Assembly (NCBI GenBank): GCA_033085395.1
Contig: JANQBS010000243.1
Location: forward strand, 1 to 58,745
Source of the DNA: Xanthoparmelia taractica
Taxonomy: Eukaryota; Ascomycota; Lecanoromycetes; Lecanorales; Parmeliaceae
Length of the DNA stretch: 58,745 nt
Direction: 5' to 3'
In this document: in pieces, positions 1-12,598 of the stretch
Layout of the letters: every line of letters begins with the position of its first letter
Position numbering within the stretch: position 1 is the first letter of the stretch
Translations under genes and position numbers: made by a program
The notes under the pieces: model-generated
Told to the model about the DNA's origin: nothing
The model's input: only the letters and a program-made list of their open reading frames with translations
Databases searched by the model: none

Positions 1-80
1 ATGGGATATCCTATATCTTTCGATATGGTATTCGAAAAACTGGTCCCATACCATCAAATATACCACACCTTTCCGACCCG
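1..80 (+). mobile_element. Right-end fragment of a TA-inserting MITE, cut by the window edge
   Basis: These 80 bases match the last 80 bases of the complete copy at 18849-19120 (its 19041-19120) with about five differences, all transitions. The fragment ends in CTTTCCGACCCG followed by TA at 81-82, the same terminus and target dinucleotide as the complete copy. The left 190 or so bases lie outside the window. It carries no coding capacity. Confidence 0.9.
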
Positions 81-82
81 TA

Positions 83-430
83 ATATTAATAATTAATTTT
101 TTTTATTAATATTTTATTAGAGTATTAAGTCTTATTAAGATAATATTATTAAACTTAAGAAAGCGTATTGTAATATATATTATCGTCTTTATTATTAACT
201 GCGATATTATATTAGGAGAAAGCGCTAATTCGCGTATCGATTTAATTAAAGTAATAATCTCTTATAATCTATCTAAAGTTATCTTTAATTACGCTAATAA
301 ATTACGCGCGATAATCTTTATTTAATAAGTTAATTAATAAGTTATTTATATAATTTATAAAGTTAATTAATAAGCTAATAAATTAGTAATTTCAAGTAAA
401 AGAGAATCGCGTATTATATTAATATTTCTT
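83..430. other. RIP-saturated AT-rich sequence, no gene seen
   Basis: This stretch is nearly free of CpA and TpG, while CpG is kept (several CGCG and GCGC). No frame stays open and I recognise no motif. It is most likely the remains of an old repeat. Confidence 0.6.
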
Positions 431-620
431 ATATTATTAAGAATCAATCTGATCTGGATCAAATAATAAGTGTGGTGTGTGTATTCACTGTTCAATCTAA
501 GTGTGTGTGCGCAAGCTAAGTACGGAGAAGCGAGCGCCAAGGCTAGTCATGACCAGCCCTACGTCCATATGATCAAATATTCCATAACATATATCTTCGT
601 TGCGAAGTATTAATTCGAGA
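431..620. other. Island that escaped RIP, possible solo LTR or short non-autonomous element
   Basis: Base use changes sharply: TG and CA become common, including a run of GTGTG-type repeats at about 469-515, and the sequence contains many CA, TG, CC and GG steps absent on both sides. A span opening with TGTGGTGTGTG near 470 and closing with CATAACA near 590 has the TG...CA shape of an LTR. I see no matching target duplication and no second copy in the window. A short hairpin, CTTCG-TTG-CGAAG, follows near 595-608. It could also be an unrelated short unique insert. The function is unknown. Confidence 0.35.
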
Positions 621-3600
621 TTTTTCTTGATAATATAAAGAAGCGTAAATATAAAGCGAGTCTTATTAGTCGTTAAAGAATAGAAAGATTATATTATATA
701 TATAATAAAAAGAAATTTATTATCTTACTTATTCTCGTATATCTTCGCGCGATTATTAGTTTTCTAAGAATTTAGAGTATCTATTCGAGTAATCCCGATA
801 TTATTATATAAGATATATATGCCTCGATAGATAATATCTTTAATTAGATTATTAAATAGTTTATTAACTATCGATCTTATATTTAAATAATTTATAATAG
901 TATAATTATCTAATCAAAAGACTATCGATTAATAATTTATTCTATCTCTCTATAATATATCTATCGCGAGATTTTTATAGATTATAAGATCGAATAGAAG
1001 TACATATTTAAGTAACTATATCGTAGTGTCGTTAGACGTGAGATACTAAGATTTATTCTTAAATATAGATTCTTGCGTCTATATATACGAGCTATATCGA
1101 TAATCGAACTTCTTTAACTTCTTATAATAATAACGCGGTTTTTATCCTATATTACGAATTAAAAACTCGCTATTCGCAAGTCTTCTTATAGCGTTATTAA
1201 TCTTAACTTATATTAAATTTATAATTAATAATCTTATTAAATTCTTTTTATTAATCATTTCGTTAATTTTATCGTTCGTTATAATAAATTAAAATAAAAT
1301 ACTTAATAAAAATATAAGATGCGTTAAGCTAAAGCGAGGTATAATAATATTAACGTAAACTTTATTACGAAAAATATTATAGAAAGATAAAAGAAATAAG
1401 ATTATTATAATGCGAAGTAAGATTTATTAATAAAATAAATTTCATTATTATTTTATTTTACTTGCTCTCTCTTAACGACTACTAATAATATATTAATTAT
1501 TATTATACGTTTAGTAAACGATAGTTTAACGTTATTATAATATCTAAACGAAGTTATTAATTATATTAAATATAATTAATAATAATCGATCACGACGACG
1601 TAACGAAGATAAGAAATACTCTCTCTCGTAATTATCTAAAATATTCTTAACGCCATAAAGTAAATTCTTATTATATTATTAATTATACTTTGATTTCTAA
1701 TCTTTTTATCTTGTTAGATACTTAATAATTTTCTTTTCTTAATTATAGCGTTATTATCGCTTATTTATAAGCTTCTTAATTTTATAGTTATATTAATTTT
1801 ATAATTATATTAATTTTCATTAAACTCGAAGATCGTCGAGAATTAACTTAATTTTATATCTTAACGATAAAGATTCTTTTTCTTAAGAATTAATTTAAGT
1901 TATATAATTAAAATAATTAGATAAATCCTTTAGTACGCTAGTATCTTTAGCTTATATACGAGATTATTAACTTTTATTATAATTTTAAATAATCTTATAC
2001 GCTAATTAATAAACTTATAATTTTTATTCTTAATATTATATATTTTTAATATAATTTTTGAAAAATTATATCGTGAATTTTAGAAAGATTAAGCGATAAT
2101 AAAAATTACAAATAATTTTTATCTTTACGTTAGTTTCAGCGATTATATTCTTAATCTTTTTAATATTAATTATTCGCTTACTAAGAAATTATTATTAATC
2201 TCGATTAATAATATAGATAAAAGAATATCGCTAAGGCGATAATCGTAAATAATCTTATTTGAACTTAATTCGCTAAAGACGTTAAATAGATTATTTAAAA
2301 TACCTCTAAGATAAGATAGATATTTAACTTAGTTTATTTTCAAATTACTTATTAGTTAATATCGTAAGATAATCTTAATAATTTAATTTATTCTTTTTGA
2401 TTAATTATCGATTTAGAAATAATAAATAGAGCTCGTTAAAAACGCTATATTAAGCTTTTAAAATATCGCCTTTTAGAAAGCTAATATAAACTTTCTATCT
2501 TTATTTAAGATAAAAGTAATCGATAATTTTTAATTAATAATCGTATTTAGAAATATATTAGCTTAATCTTCTACTAAATATATATCTTTATTAAGAATTA
2601 ACCTAATTCTTTTCAAAAACTTATATATTATTAATATAATATAATTTACATTATTATTAATATCTAATAATATAAGAATAAAATTCACGATTATTATATA
2701 ATATAAGATTAATAATTTTATAATAGAGTTAAGAGACTTATAAGTAAAGTATCGCTTCGTTTAATTTAAGTTACATTTATAATAATAATATTTATATCGA
2801 TATAATCGACCACTAAGTTTACGAAAGAAATAATTATTAATTATAATTTTATAAATTCTATTAAATCTAATATAAACGTTAACGTTATATGCTTAATAAG
2901 ATATTTTCTTCTCGAAGATCTTAATAAGATATAATCTAATTCTATTAATAAAGTCGATAAAATAAATAAATGTATTCTTAAGATAAAATTAAATTTCGAA
3001 AATTAATAACTTATTATTTAGAATCTTCACTTATTTTTTATTCTTAGTATAGAATATTTAAACTCTAATTTTTAAGTCGCTAAATATTTTTATTAGAAAT
3101 CCGTTAAAAGTAAATATATTATCGAGCGTTTCCTTATCGAATATTAATATTCTCTTTTTGATTATCGATTTAGATATTAATTTAAAGAGAGCATTTAATA
3201 TAATATACTATTTACTCGATTTATAATAATATTTAATCTAAATTACGAAAAACATTATAACGCTTAAATTAGATATAAGTTAAGCTTATTAATCGACGAG
3301 AAGATTAAATTAATCTATTTAATAATATTTATTATTATCGAATAATCTATATATATAATTATAATAAGAGGCGAGTTATTAATAAGATATCTAATTTTAT
3401 AAATTATTTAAATTATATCGGCGATTTCTAGCTAAATAAATTAATATTTAAACTTAATATTATTAAGTAATTTAGATAAGAATAAAATCGATATAATATT
3501 CGACTTAAGAAACTTATTATCTTTCGAATTATTCTTAATATAATAAACATAAATATTAAAATCTCTCTCTTTTAATATATCGAGATTAATATATATATAT

Positions 3601-4580
3601 ATTATTACGAATTAAAATATATTAAGAAATTCGATAAAGAAAAAGATTTCTATAATAGGCGAAAACACTCGAGTAATAACGATCTTTTCTCGATAGATAT
3701 TCTCTTTGTAAAGCTCTTTCATCTTTATTCGTTAGCGACGAATAAATCTTTTAATAATAAAGTCTTCTCTTATAAAAAATATTCTATTTTTTATATATAA
3801 TAGAAAATTTTATTATATAATTATTCTATTAATTTAAGATAAGTTTCGAAGACTTTAAGATTAGCGAGAAAAATTAAACTTATTAAGACTTTAATTTTTT
3901 TCTAAGTTATTATTAATTTAAACGTATCTATTCTTTAATTAAATAATATAATACTTAAATAATTAAAGAATATCTTTTTTAAATTAATAATAATTTTTAA
4001 TCTAATAAATAATTTAAAGAATTATCGAAGATAAGCGAGATAATCTTTAAAGCTAAACGAAAAAATAATTAAACTATTAATATAGACTCTTATAAAGTTC
4101 TTAAACGATATTAATTCTTTATTTACAATTCTTTACACGTATAATAAAAAGCTCTTATATTTTATCGTCGTTATCTTAAAATATCTTAGATCTCGATATA
4201 AGATAACTATTAATTTATATTAATCTTTAAATTATATATTAAATTATATATTTTTTTTCTAGAATATTAATATATATTTTCTCTTATAATATATTAATTA
4301 TATTATCTTATAGAGATAGAGAGTAAGAGTTAATAGTAATAATCTTATTTAAATTACGAAAATTAATAATTACTTTTAATTTCCTTTTTAATATCTTTTT
4401 TAATTCTTTATATATAATCTTTTAAATAATAAATATTAATTATAAGAATAAAATAAATTTTATTATTTAATCTATTCGACTCTAAGTATAAAGTTTATTA
4501 AATTTCTTATTAATAATATTTTTATTTAATACGTCGAGCGAATAAATCTTTTAAAAGAATTTTAATATCGTTATTACTTT
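621..4580. other. RIP-saturated block, unrecognised transposon remains
   Basis: About 4 kb with almost no CpA/TpG and dense TAA/TAG in every frame. Reading TAA/TAG as former CAA/CAG/TGG gives protein-like stretches in more than one frame, so this is not evidence for a particular gene. I found no RT, integrase or DDE signature that I can defend. Confidence 0.5.
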
Positions 4581-4640
4581 GTCGATGTTATTCACGCCGG
4601 GTTTGGTGTCACTCTAATCGGGTATAACGCGTCGACGTAG
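4581..4640. repeat. GC-richer island bounded by an imperfect inverted repeat
   Basis: The island opens with GTCGATGTTAT and closes with ATAACGCGTCGAC, which pair imperfectly as inverted arms around a G/C-richer core containing CGCCGGG and CTAATCGGG. It retains CpA and TpG and stands out from its flanks. It could be the outer edge of an LTR (TGTTAT start at 4587) belonging to the leader-like island at 5217-5284, or a separate short insert. No target duplication was found. Confidence 0.35.
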
Positions 4641-4946
4641 CCTTTCGCCGCTTTCTTATTTCATAAATACTATTTATTTTCCTCGTCTTTTAACTTTTCT
4701 TCTCTATTTTCTTTTATTCGTCTCTTTCGCTTTATTATCTCTACTCGCTTAATTCTAGACTCTTTCTTATCGTTATATTATTCTCGCTTAAATCTAATTA
4801 TAAACGCCGAAAGCTATAATTTTCACTCAATTATTTGAAATATAATTCTCGTCTTCTTTCTTCTTTAACTTCGTTTTTTTATAAATTATTATAAATCTCT
4901 AGCATTGCTATCTATTAATCTATCTATCTTATCTATTAATTAGTAT

Positions 4947-4994
4947 ACGTGTTAGCTTATATATCAGCTTACGTGCTAGCTTATATGTAACTTA
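4947..4994. repeat. Two 24-bp tandem units (ACGTG-TAGCTTATAT type)
   Basis: Two adjacent 24-bp units, 4947-4970 and 4971-4994, share ACGTG(T/C)TAGCTTATAT and diverge towards their ends. They lie within the candidate LTR region 4581-5216. A similarly built pair occurs at 15909-15960. A role as iterated promoter or enhancer boxes of an LTR is a guess. Confidence 0.45.
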
Positions 4995-5216
4995 TCGACG
5001 ATCGCTATAGTTATACGAGTAACGAGATTAATCAAATAAATACCTCACGCCTCTAAGCATATTTTTTCTTACTACGTCGTTAACGCACGATTTAATTCTA
5101 TAATATTAAAAACGATCTAATAATATCTTTTATATTAGCTCGACTTTAACTAATTAAATAAACTCGCCGAGTTTAGCTTACATAGATCTTAAAGGCCGAT
5201 TATATATAACGTAATA

Positions 5217-5284
5217 GTTATCGCAGCGCAGCGTATAGCCTAGATTAGGAAATAAGCCCGAAGGGGCGTGTGTTATTTAAGCCG
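5217..5284 (+). other. Leader-like island of an LTR element, resembles 30029-30092
   Basis: A short stretch rich in G and C (GCAGCGCAGCG, then AATAAGCCCGAAGGGGCG and TGTTATTTAA) interrupts RIP-saturated sequence. The second half closely matches ATTAAGCCCCGAAAGCGG plus TGTTATTTAA at 30061-30088. Two copies of the same non-RIP junction suggest the untranslated leader just after the 5' LTR of one retroelement family, pointing rightwards. The family, the LTR borders and the tRNA primer are not established. Confidence 0.35.
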
Positions 5285-5290
5285 CATCGT

Positions 5291-8200
5291 CTCTATAGAA
5301 TAAGTCTTCTAATATCTATCGATCTACTTTCTTATTCTTTATATTAGAGACGCTATCTTATACGTCTTCACGTCTTCTTATCGATAGAGTTTTAGATAAT
5401 AAATAATAAATAAGTCGAATATAAAGAGTTAGCTAATAAAAGCTGAGATAAGATTTTTATTACAGTGCGTTTTATTATAAAGTTTAAGAATCGTTAATTA
5501 AATAATAAAGAAGATTAAGAGTAGAGACTCGTTATAGCTAAGTTTCCTAACTATCGCGTAAGAGAATTTAATCTCGTTATAACTTAACGTGATTTATAAG
5601 AGATAAATTATATAAAATATTAATCGAATATAAAATTTTAAGCGTCGCGATATATTATCGAATTTTATAAAGATTAATAATCTTATAAAAAGAAGAAGAA
5701 TAAAGATTAAAAGTAGAAAAGATTTTAATAATAGTTGAGTAATCTTTAATTTATAAAATTCTCGTCTCGCCGCTATTATTTATCTTAAATTACTTTTTTA
5801 GACTCTATAATTTTAAAGATCGAACTATCTCTACACTATTAGCTTTAAATAATTTATTTAACTTAAGTTATACGATATTCTTTATCGATTTAAATTTTAT
5901 TTAATTCTATTAATTTTTTATTAAGATAAATATAATTAAAAAGATTATCTCGATAATATTAACGCGCGAAATAAGCGCTATCTATAAAGAGGATAAAGAT
6001 TTAATAATTTCTAATTATTATAATAGCTGAGATAGAAGACTTTAAGAATATGATCTAATTAAGTATATTAACTTCTTAAAAAATAAGCATCTTAGTCTAT
6101 ATAACGAGCTAGTATTTAATCTTAACATTACTAAAATTAATTTCGAAGATATATTTCATAATTTTTAACTATTATAATCGTTTATTTATAACTTTAGATT
6201 TCTTATACGTATTCGATAATAATAATAATTATATTAATTATAAAGAAGATAATAATCTATCGTTTTTTAAAGATCTAATATTTAATTATAAAAGAGTTTA
6301 AGAATTATAATACTTAAGTCTTAAACTCAAATTAAAAAAGCTTAATTATCTTATTAAATATTCGACTTATAATAAGTATAATAATATTTTTATTTTTAAA
6401 TAATAAGGCGAAATTAGTTAAAACGTCGATAATAATAATTTACACTTAACTTCGATAACGGGCTTAGAAATTAAATATAGCTTTTGAAGTTCGTTAATTA
6501 ATCTTAGTACTAATAATATTTATTTAGATTCTTTATCTTTCTAAAAATAATTAAAAATATTCTCGACTCTCTTATCTTATTATCGAATATTATCTTATTT
6601 TAAAATATTAATTTTTATTACTCTAATAAGATAGAAGAGATAGAAAATTAAGAAGATAAATAAAGAAATCTAAAGATTTAGATTATTAACGATATTAAGA
6701 CAATCGCGAATATTAATATAATATGCAATAAAGATTTAATTAAGCGTATAATAGATAATATAGTCTTTAGTAAGATTAATAATAGTCGAGGTAAACTCCT
6801 AAGTATATCTTTAATAGTAATCGCGATTCTCTAACTTATTTTAAACTATATTATCTTAATTAAGAATTATCTTAATATTAAGACTTATAAATCTAGCGCC
6901 TTTATAAAGACTAGAAACGCTATTATTACTTTAAACGCTACTTTATTAATCTCTAATTAATTTTAAAATTTAATAAATATAATAAAAGAGAAAACGTAAA
7001 GATAAGAAATTATAAGAATAATAAATAAGAGATAACGAAGAAAAGGCTATAAAGATAATGTTTATTTAAAGAATAAGAGTTCGTAGAAATATAGAGAACT
7101 ACGATAGACGACTATATTATAAGAGTCTTAATCGAAGAATAATATAAATAAGTTCGTTAAATTCTTTATCGACGATATTAAGAAGCGTTTAAAGATATTT
7201 AGTTTTTTAAAGAATTATTATAGTCGAGTAAACCGATAGAAAAGTAATAATAAAAAAGATATCTACGCTCCCTTTAAAGCGTCCCTTCTATTCCGCTATT
7301 ATAAATATTATTATTTTATTTCTTCTTTAATCTTAAACGAAGAGATAAAGATGAAAAATAACTCGAACGTTAGCATTTATTTATTTATTAATATTTTACG
7401 TAATTTACGAAGAAGACGTTTAGAATAGAAGAGAGAGTTATATATCGAATAAGATATTAGATAATATTAGTTAAATCGTATATTAAATTATTAATTCTAC
7501 TCTACTTTAATGTAGCTAAAAATTTATATTCTCGATAATATTAAAGTAAATAAATCTAAGTAAGAGCGAGATCTTAATGTTTTAATTAAGCTTATTCTTA
7601 GCGCTAAAAATTAATAAATCTCTTTCTGTTATATTTCAATTTAATTATTTTAATTTAGCTTATTATATTATTATTTAAAATAGCTTTCGACGCGTTAATT
7701 AAGTTTAATTTTTATTAATTTAATAATTTTAAAGATCTTAAAGACGAAGAATTAGAGAATTTCGCTATTTAATATCGTAACGCGACGATTATCTTTATTA
7801 CTAAGCTTTCTTATCGATATAATCTTAAAAAGAATTACACGCTCGAGTAATATTATAATATATTTTTAATAAATATCGATTAAATTAATAATAGAGAATT
7901 CGACGATAATAATAAAGTTGATTTAAAGAATTCGTCTATATATTTAATAAATTCGAGAAAGATTTACACTTAGCGTAATAAAGAAAGAATTATAAGATAA
8001 TATCTATAGCTCGTCTTAAGAGTTATAGATTCGTTTTATATTCTTTTAATACTTCGCGTTTTAAATAAATATAAAATATATAAACTTAACGAAAATTAGC
8101 GTGTGAAACTTATAAAATATATCGTTTAATATTATAGATCGTTATTCTATTCTAGACTTAGAGATAAAGCTATTAAATATAATCTTTAGAATTTATATAT

Positions 8201-11200
8201 ATCTATCTCTCTTTCTTATAATAATTTTTTTAAATTATAATAAATATTATAGTTAATATTTCACTTTTAAAGGGCCGTAAGAAACGTAAGTATAAGAGTA
8301 TCGAAGAATCTCAAGATACTTTAATGCATCTATTCTATAAATTTATAATCATTAATAATAAAGTCGAAATCACTTAGCTAGAAGATCGCTCGGCTTAAAA
8401 ACGCTAGCGTATTTAATCGAATATCTCTATAGATCTCGTTCTTAATTCTAAATAGAATTAATTTCTTTACTTAAATAATAATAGTATTATCGTTAAAGCT
8501 AATATAATTTAGAATTCTATATTTATTTAATTATCCTAATAACATATAGATATTTTTATATTTAAACACGATATTATCGATATTATAGATAATATATTTA
8601 TAGAAGTTAAGTTTATAATTTTATTCGATATTATAAACTTATTATTAAGCTATACTTAAGTCTTATAAATATTCTTTTTCTATAAAAATAACTTAAACGA
8701 AAGCTTAAATTATATTAAATTCTTACGTCTTATTTAAATTCGGCGAGCTTTCTTCTTCTCTAACTATAATCTAAATAAATTCTTAATTCTTTAATAATTT
8801 TAAAGCTACGATTAAGTCTTAATAGCGTTATTTATTTCTACTTATAATATAAATAAATATAGAAATTTCTCTAATATTCTTAATTAATTTTTAATATTAA
8901 TAACGTTATTTTCTCTTAATTAATTCTTTATAAGTTATTTTAATTATATAAATAATTATTAAAGCGTAAAGAAATAGAGAGCTTTATTTACTATCTTATA
9001 GAAGATAATAATATTATCTTTAAATATATCGTAGCTAAGAGTTTTAAAAGATATAAGAGAGACTTAAATTATAAGTTATAATTACGTCACGCTATATTAG
9101 ATCTCTTAGATTATATTATAAATAACTTTTTTCTAAAAAGTCTCAACTTATTAATGCTTTATCTCTTTATCTATATTATTAACTCGAAATTATTCTTAAT
9201 ATTTTCGCGAATTATAGAGATAATTCTAATTTTAAACTCTAAAAGATTCGAGAGCTTTATTATAGTCTATTCTTTTAATTTTTTCTTCATCGCAAATTTA
9301 AAATTTATTATAATTTCTTTAATAATTATAAAGTTAAGATAAATATTTATAATAGTTTTATAGCGAGTTAAAATAAATATAAAGAGAATCTTAAGACTAT
9401 TATATAGATTATTCTTTTTTATATTTACTTTAATATATTTAATAGCCTTAATTATAAGATTTAATAAAGAAATTTTTAGAAATTTATTAATTATAGATCT
9501 TTCTTCTAGCGAATAAAGATAAAAATTTTTATAAAATACGATTCTTTAATCTTTTCTTTATAGTTAAATAATAAATACTTAAGCTTTCGATTTGATATTA
9601 TTAAGAAATGAGAATATACGATCGAGATAAGATTCACTTAACGCTTTATAATATCTTAGGCCTAATTATTTAAAAATAGACTTTAAGATAAAACGAATAT
9701 ATTATATCTTTACTTTAGTCTTTAATTATATAGAAAAGATTATATTTACTTATTTTATTATTAAACGTATTAAGCTTATAAAAATTTAGATCTTTTATCA
9801 TCTTAAATAAAAAGTCGTTTTATTATATTTCTATAATTCTCTCTTTAATAATTAAGTTTAATTAATAATAAAAGTCGTAATCTAATATTACTCGACGTAA
9901 TTACTCGATACTTAATAATTCGAAAGACGCTATAATAACGAAGATTTAAGTAAATATATAATGCAATAGAAATTCGCATTCTTCTTTAATAGTCGAGTTA
10001 ACGAATAATTCGTAAGAGTCTTATATTTAATAATTTTCGAAATAGTATTATATAGCTAGATACGAAGTATAATAGTTATCTTTTTTATCTTTATCTCTTA
10101 TAAAGTCGACTTTAATTTAACTTCTCTAAATCTCGAATTTATTAAGATCTACGTTTAAGATACGTTTGAAGATTAATAATTATTAGAATTATTCGGGCGA
10201 GTAAAGAATTCGATTAAAATATATATTATAAACGTTATTAGAAAACTTTTATCGAGACTCGATTTTTACGTATTTTTAATAGTCCGCTTATAGGCCTAAT
10301 ATATAAATATATGATAAAGAAGATAATCTAAATTAATTAATGCGGAATTAGAGCGAATCGCCTTAGTATTTAATAATTTAGAAATAATATTCTAAAGGCT
10401 AGTATTCTCAAGATTAGATTTATTATTTATATCTATAGCGTCCTAGAATATAAATATATTTATTATTATTATTTTTATAATATCTTTATTATTAGCGAGA
10501 AGCTTATATAACTTAAGCGAAGCAACGAAAGAATATTATCTTTATATTATAAGATATTTACACGTTATAGTCGATCTCGCATCGTAAATATAAAATAATT
10601 CGTAAAAGTATAAAGAATATTTTAGATTCTCTTTAGCGCGTAAATAGTATAATAATATAAAGATTTTAACTTTATTTATTATAAGACTCTTAGATAACTC
10701 TATACTTATTATTATTTATATATAATTTTAATCTCTTTATATTCAATATTTATAATTTCTTAACTCGAAGTTACGCGAGATTAATAAATCTCGTTAGCAC
10801 TTAATTATTTTATCGAGATACGAATTTATATTACTTATAACCGAGAATTAAAATATATAAATATCTTTTTATCTCGATAATTCTTTAAGAAGAATAATTA
10901 TATCTCGAAGTTATTTAAATAATAAAACTTCGCAATAGATATATTAACTTCTTTCTTTTTTTAATCGCTTATTTTTATAATCTTAGAGTTTTATTTAAGC
11001 TCTAAATCGATAACTATAATATTTATAATATCTATATTATAAGCTTTTTAGAAGTTATATTTATTATTAAATAAAACGAAGATTATAGTAATTATACTCG
11101 ATTACTTTACTATTATTAAAGTCTTCGCGTCTTTCTTATATAGATATTAAAGCGCGACTTTCTTTATATTAATATTAGAATACTTAAAAAATTTATTTAA

Positions 11201-11330
11201 TTTATAAATAATAACGAGAACTCTAACGAGATTTCTTTAAATAAGTAACGTCTCTTAGCTATTATATAAATAATCTTTTATAATTATAAAATTAAGACGA
11301 AGAGCTTTAGAAGAATTAAAATAATAAGTG
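5291..11330. other. RIP-saturated block, probably retroelement interior, unidentified
   Basis: If 5217-5284 is a leader, this would be the body of that element, but I cannot name a domain in it. Some plus-strand stretches, for example about 8270-8760, read as protein with only TAA/TAG interruptions. The 62-codon open frame at 9154-9342 is a run of I, L, F and S with no recognisable motif and is best treated as chance in AT-rich DNA. Confidence 0.45.
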
Positions 11331-12584
11331 AAGATTAATGTATTATCGCGGGTTCTCTCGAGATTATTAAGACACCTTTAATCTATTGCTAAGGCCGCGC
11401 TTAAAAAATATACGGGCTATACCTTATCTTTCGTAGTTTCACGTAAAATAGTCGATCTTTAAATAATCGTATTACTTAATATCTTTATTTATAAGAAAGT
11501 AGAGAAAAGATTAAAATCTAATTATTATTATTATATTATATAAACGCCTTAATTTCTACGAGCTTAGTAAAATTAACTCTTATTTCTAATTATATTTCTT
11601 TTATTCTTTTTTTAGTTATTTATATTAATTTATTCTTTTCTTAAAAAATTACGTTAATAACGATATCGAAAGAAAATATTTATAATATTTAATCGTTTTA
11701 TCTAATTCTAAAGAATTTAATTATATAACTCTTAAATCGTTAAGGTCGTAATTTATCTTATAAGAGTTTAAGCGTTAATTATAAATAAGAGTCACGCATA
11801 TCTAATATTTAATTCTTTGTTATAAATATATCTATAAATATTAAGCTAATAATTACGATACTTTTTTTAAATAATAATATCTTAATTAAGGGCTTAAATC
11901 TAAGATTAAAAGTTTTTTTATATAACGAATTTGAATTAAAGAATTCTAAAATCGATAGAAAGAGAAATTATACTTTATAAAAGTTCTAAAAATAAGTAAG
12001 TATTTTAATCTTATGCTATATATATATATTATTTTAGCTTAATTAACTTTCCTTTAATAGCGTTATATTTACTCTTATTAATTAACGTTTATTAATTATA
12101 TAGATTAAAATTATAAATTTATTAACGTTAATAAGATCCTTAGAGCGAGGATCGGCTTAATAGAAATATCAAACACGAATTAATAACTTATTAAGTTAAT
12201 CGTTATTAACGAGACAAGAGCGATATTTATCGAGAGTTAAAGAAAATATATAAGTCAATCGCAAGGATAACCTCGATTACTTAAATTAAATTAATTTTTT
12301 TAAATTATTATTAAGTTCGATAGATAAGTTAATAAAGATTAAAAAATTATATAAACGTAAAATAAGTATAAAAACTTACTTTTAATTGATTTAATAGATT
12401 AATTAATTATTTAAACTTCGATCGCGATAACGAGTAAGTAATAAAATAGACTAAGAATTATAGATCTACGATCTTAGGCTTAAGATTAAGACTTAATATT
12501 CTTATAAAATAATACGAGTAATAAATTTTTTATAATTTTCTTCACGTTTTCGACTTAAGATAAAAGAAGTATTTAAGCACTTAA

Positions 12585-12598
12585 TCTCTCTCTCTCTC
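12585..12598. repeat. (TC)7 microsatellite
   Basis: Seven perfect TC dinucleotides. TpC/CpT steps are not RIP targets, so such a tract can persist here. Confidence 0.7.

Noticed and set aside
470..590. Complete LTR with tRNA primer site downstream
   Set aside because: No target duplication, no partner LTR and no TGG primer-binding start; kept only as an island of unknown nature.
9154..9342. 62-codon plus-strand open frame
   Set aside because: Made almost only of I, L, F, S, N and K with no motif; expected by chance in sequence this AT-rich, and its surroundings are stop-dense.
4581..11330. A complete Copia-type element starting at 4587
   Set aside because: The leader-like motif is suggestive, but no second LTR, target duplication, integrase or RT motif was found.
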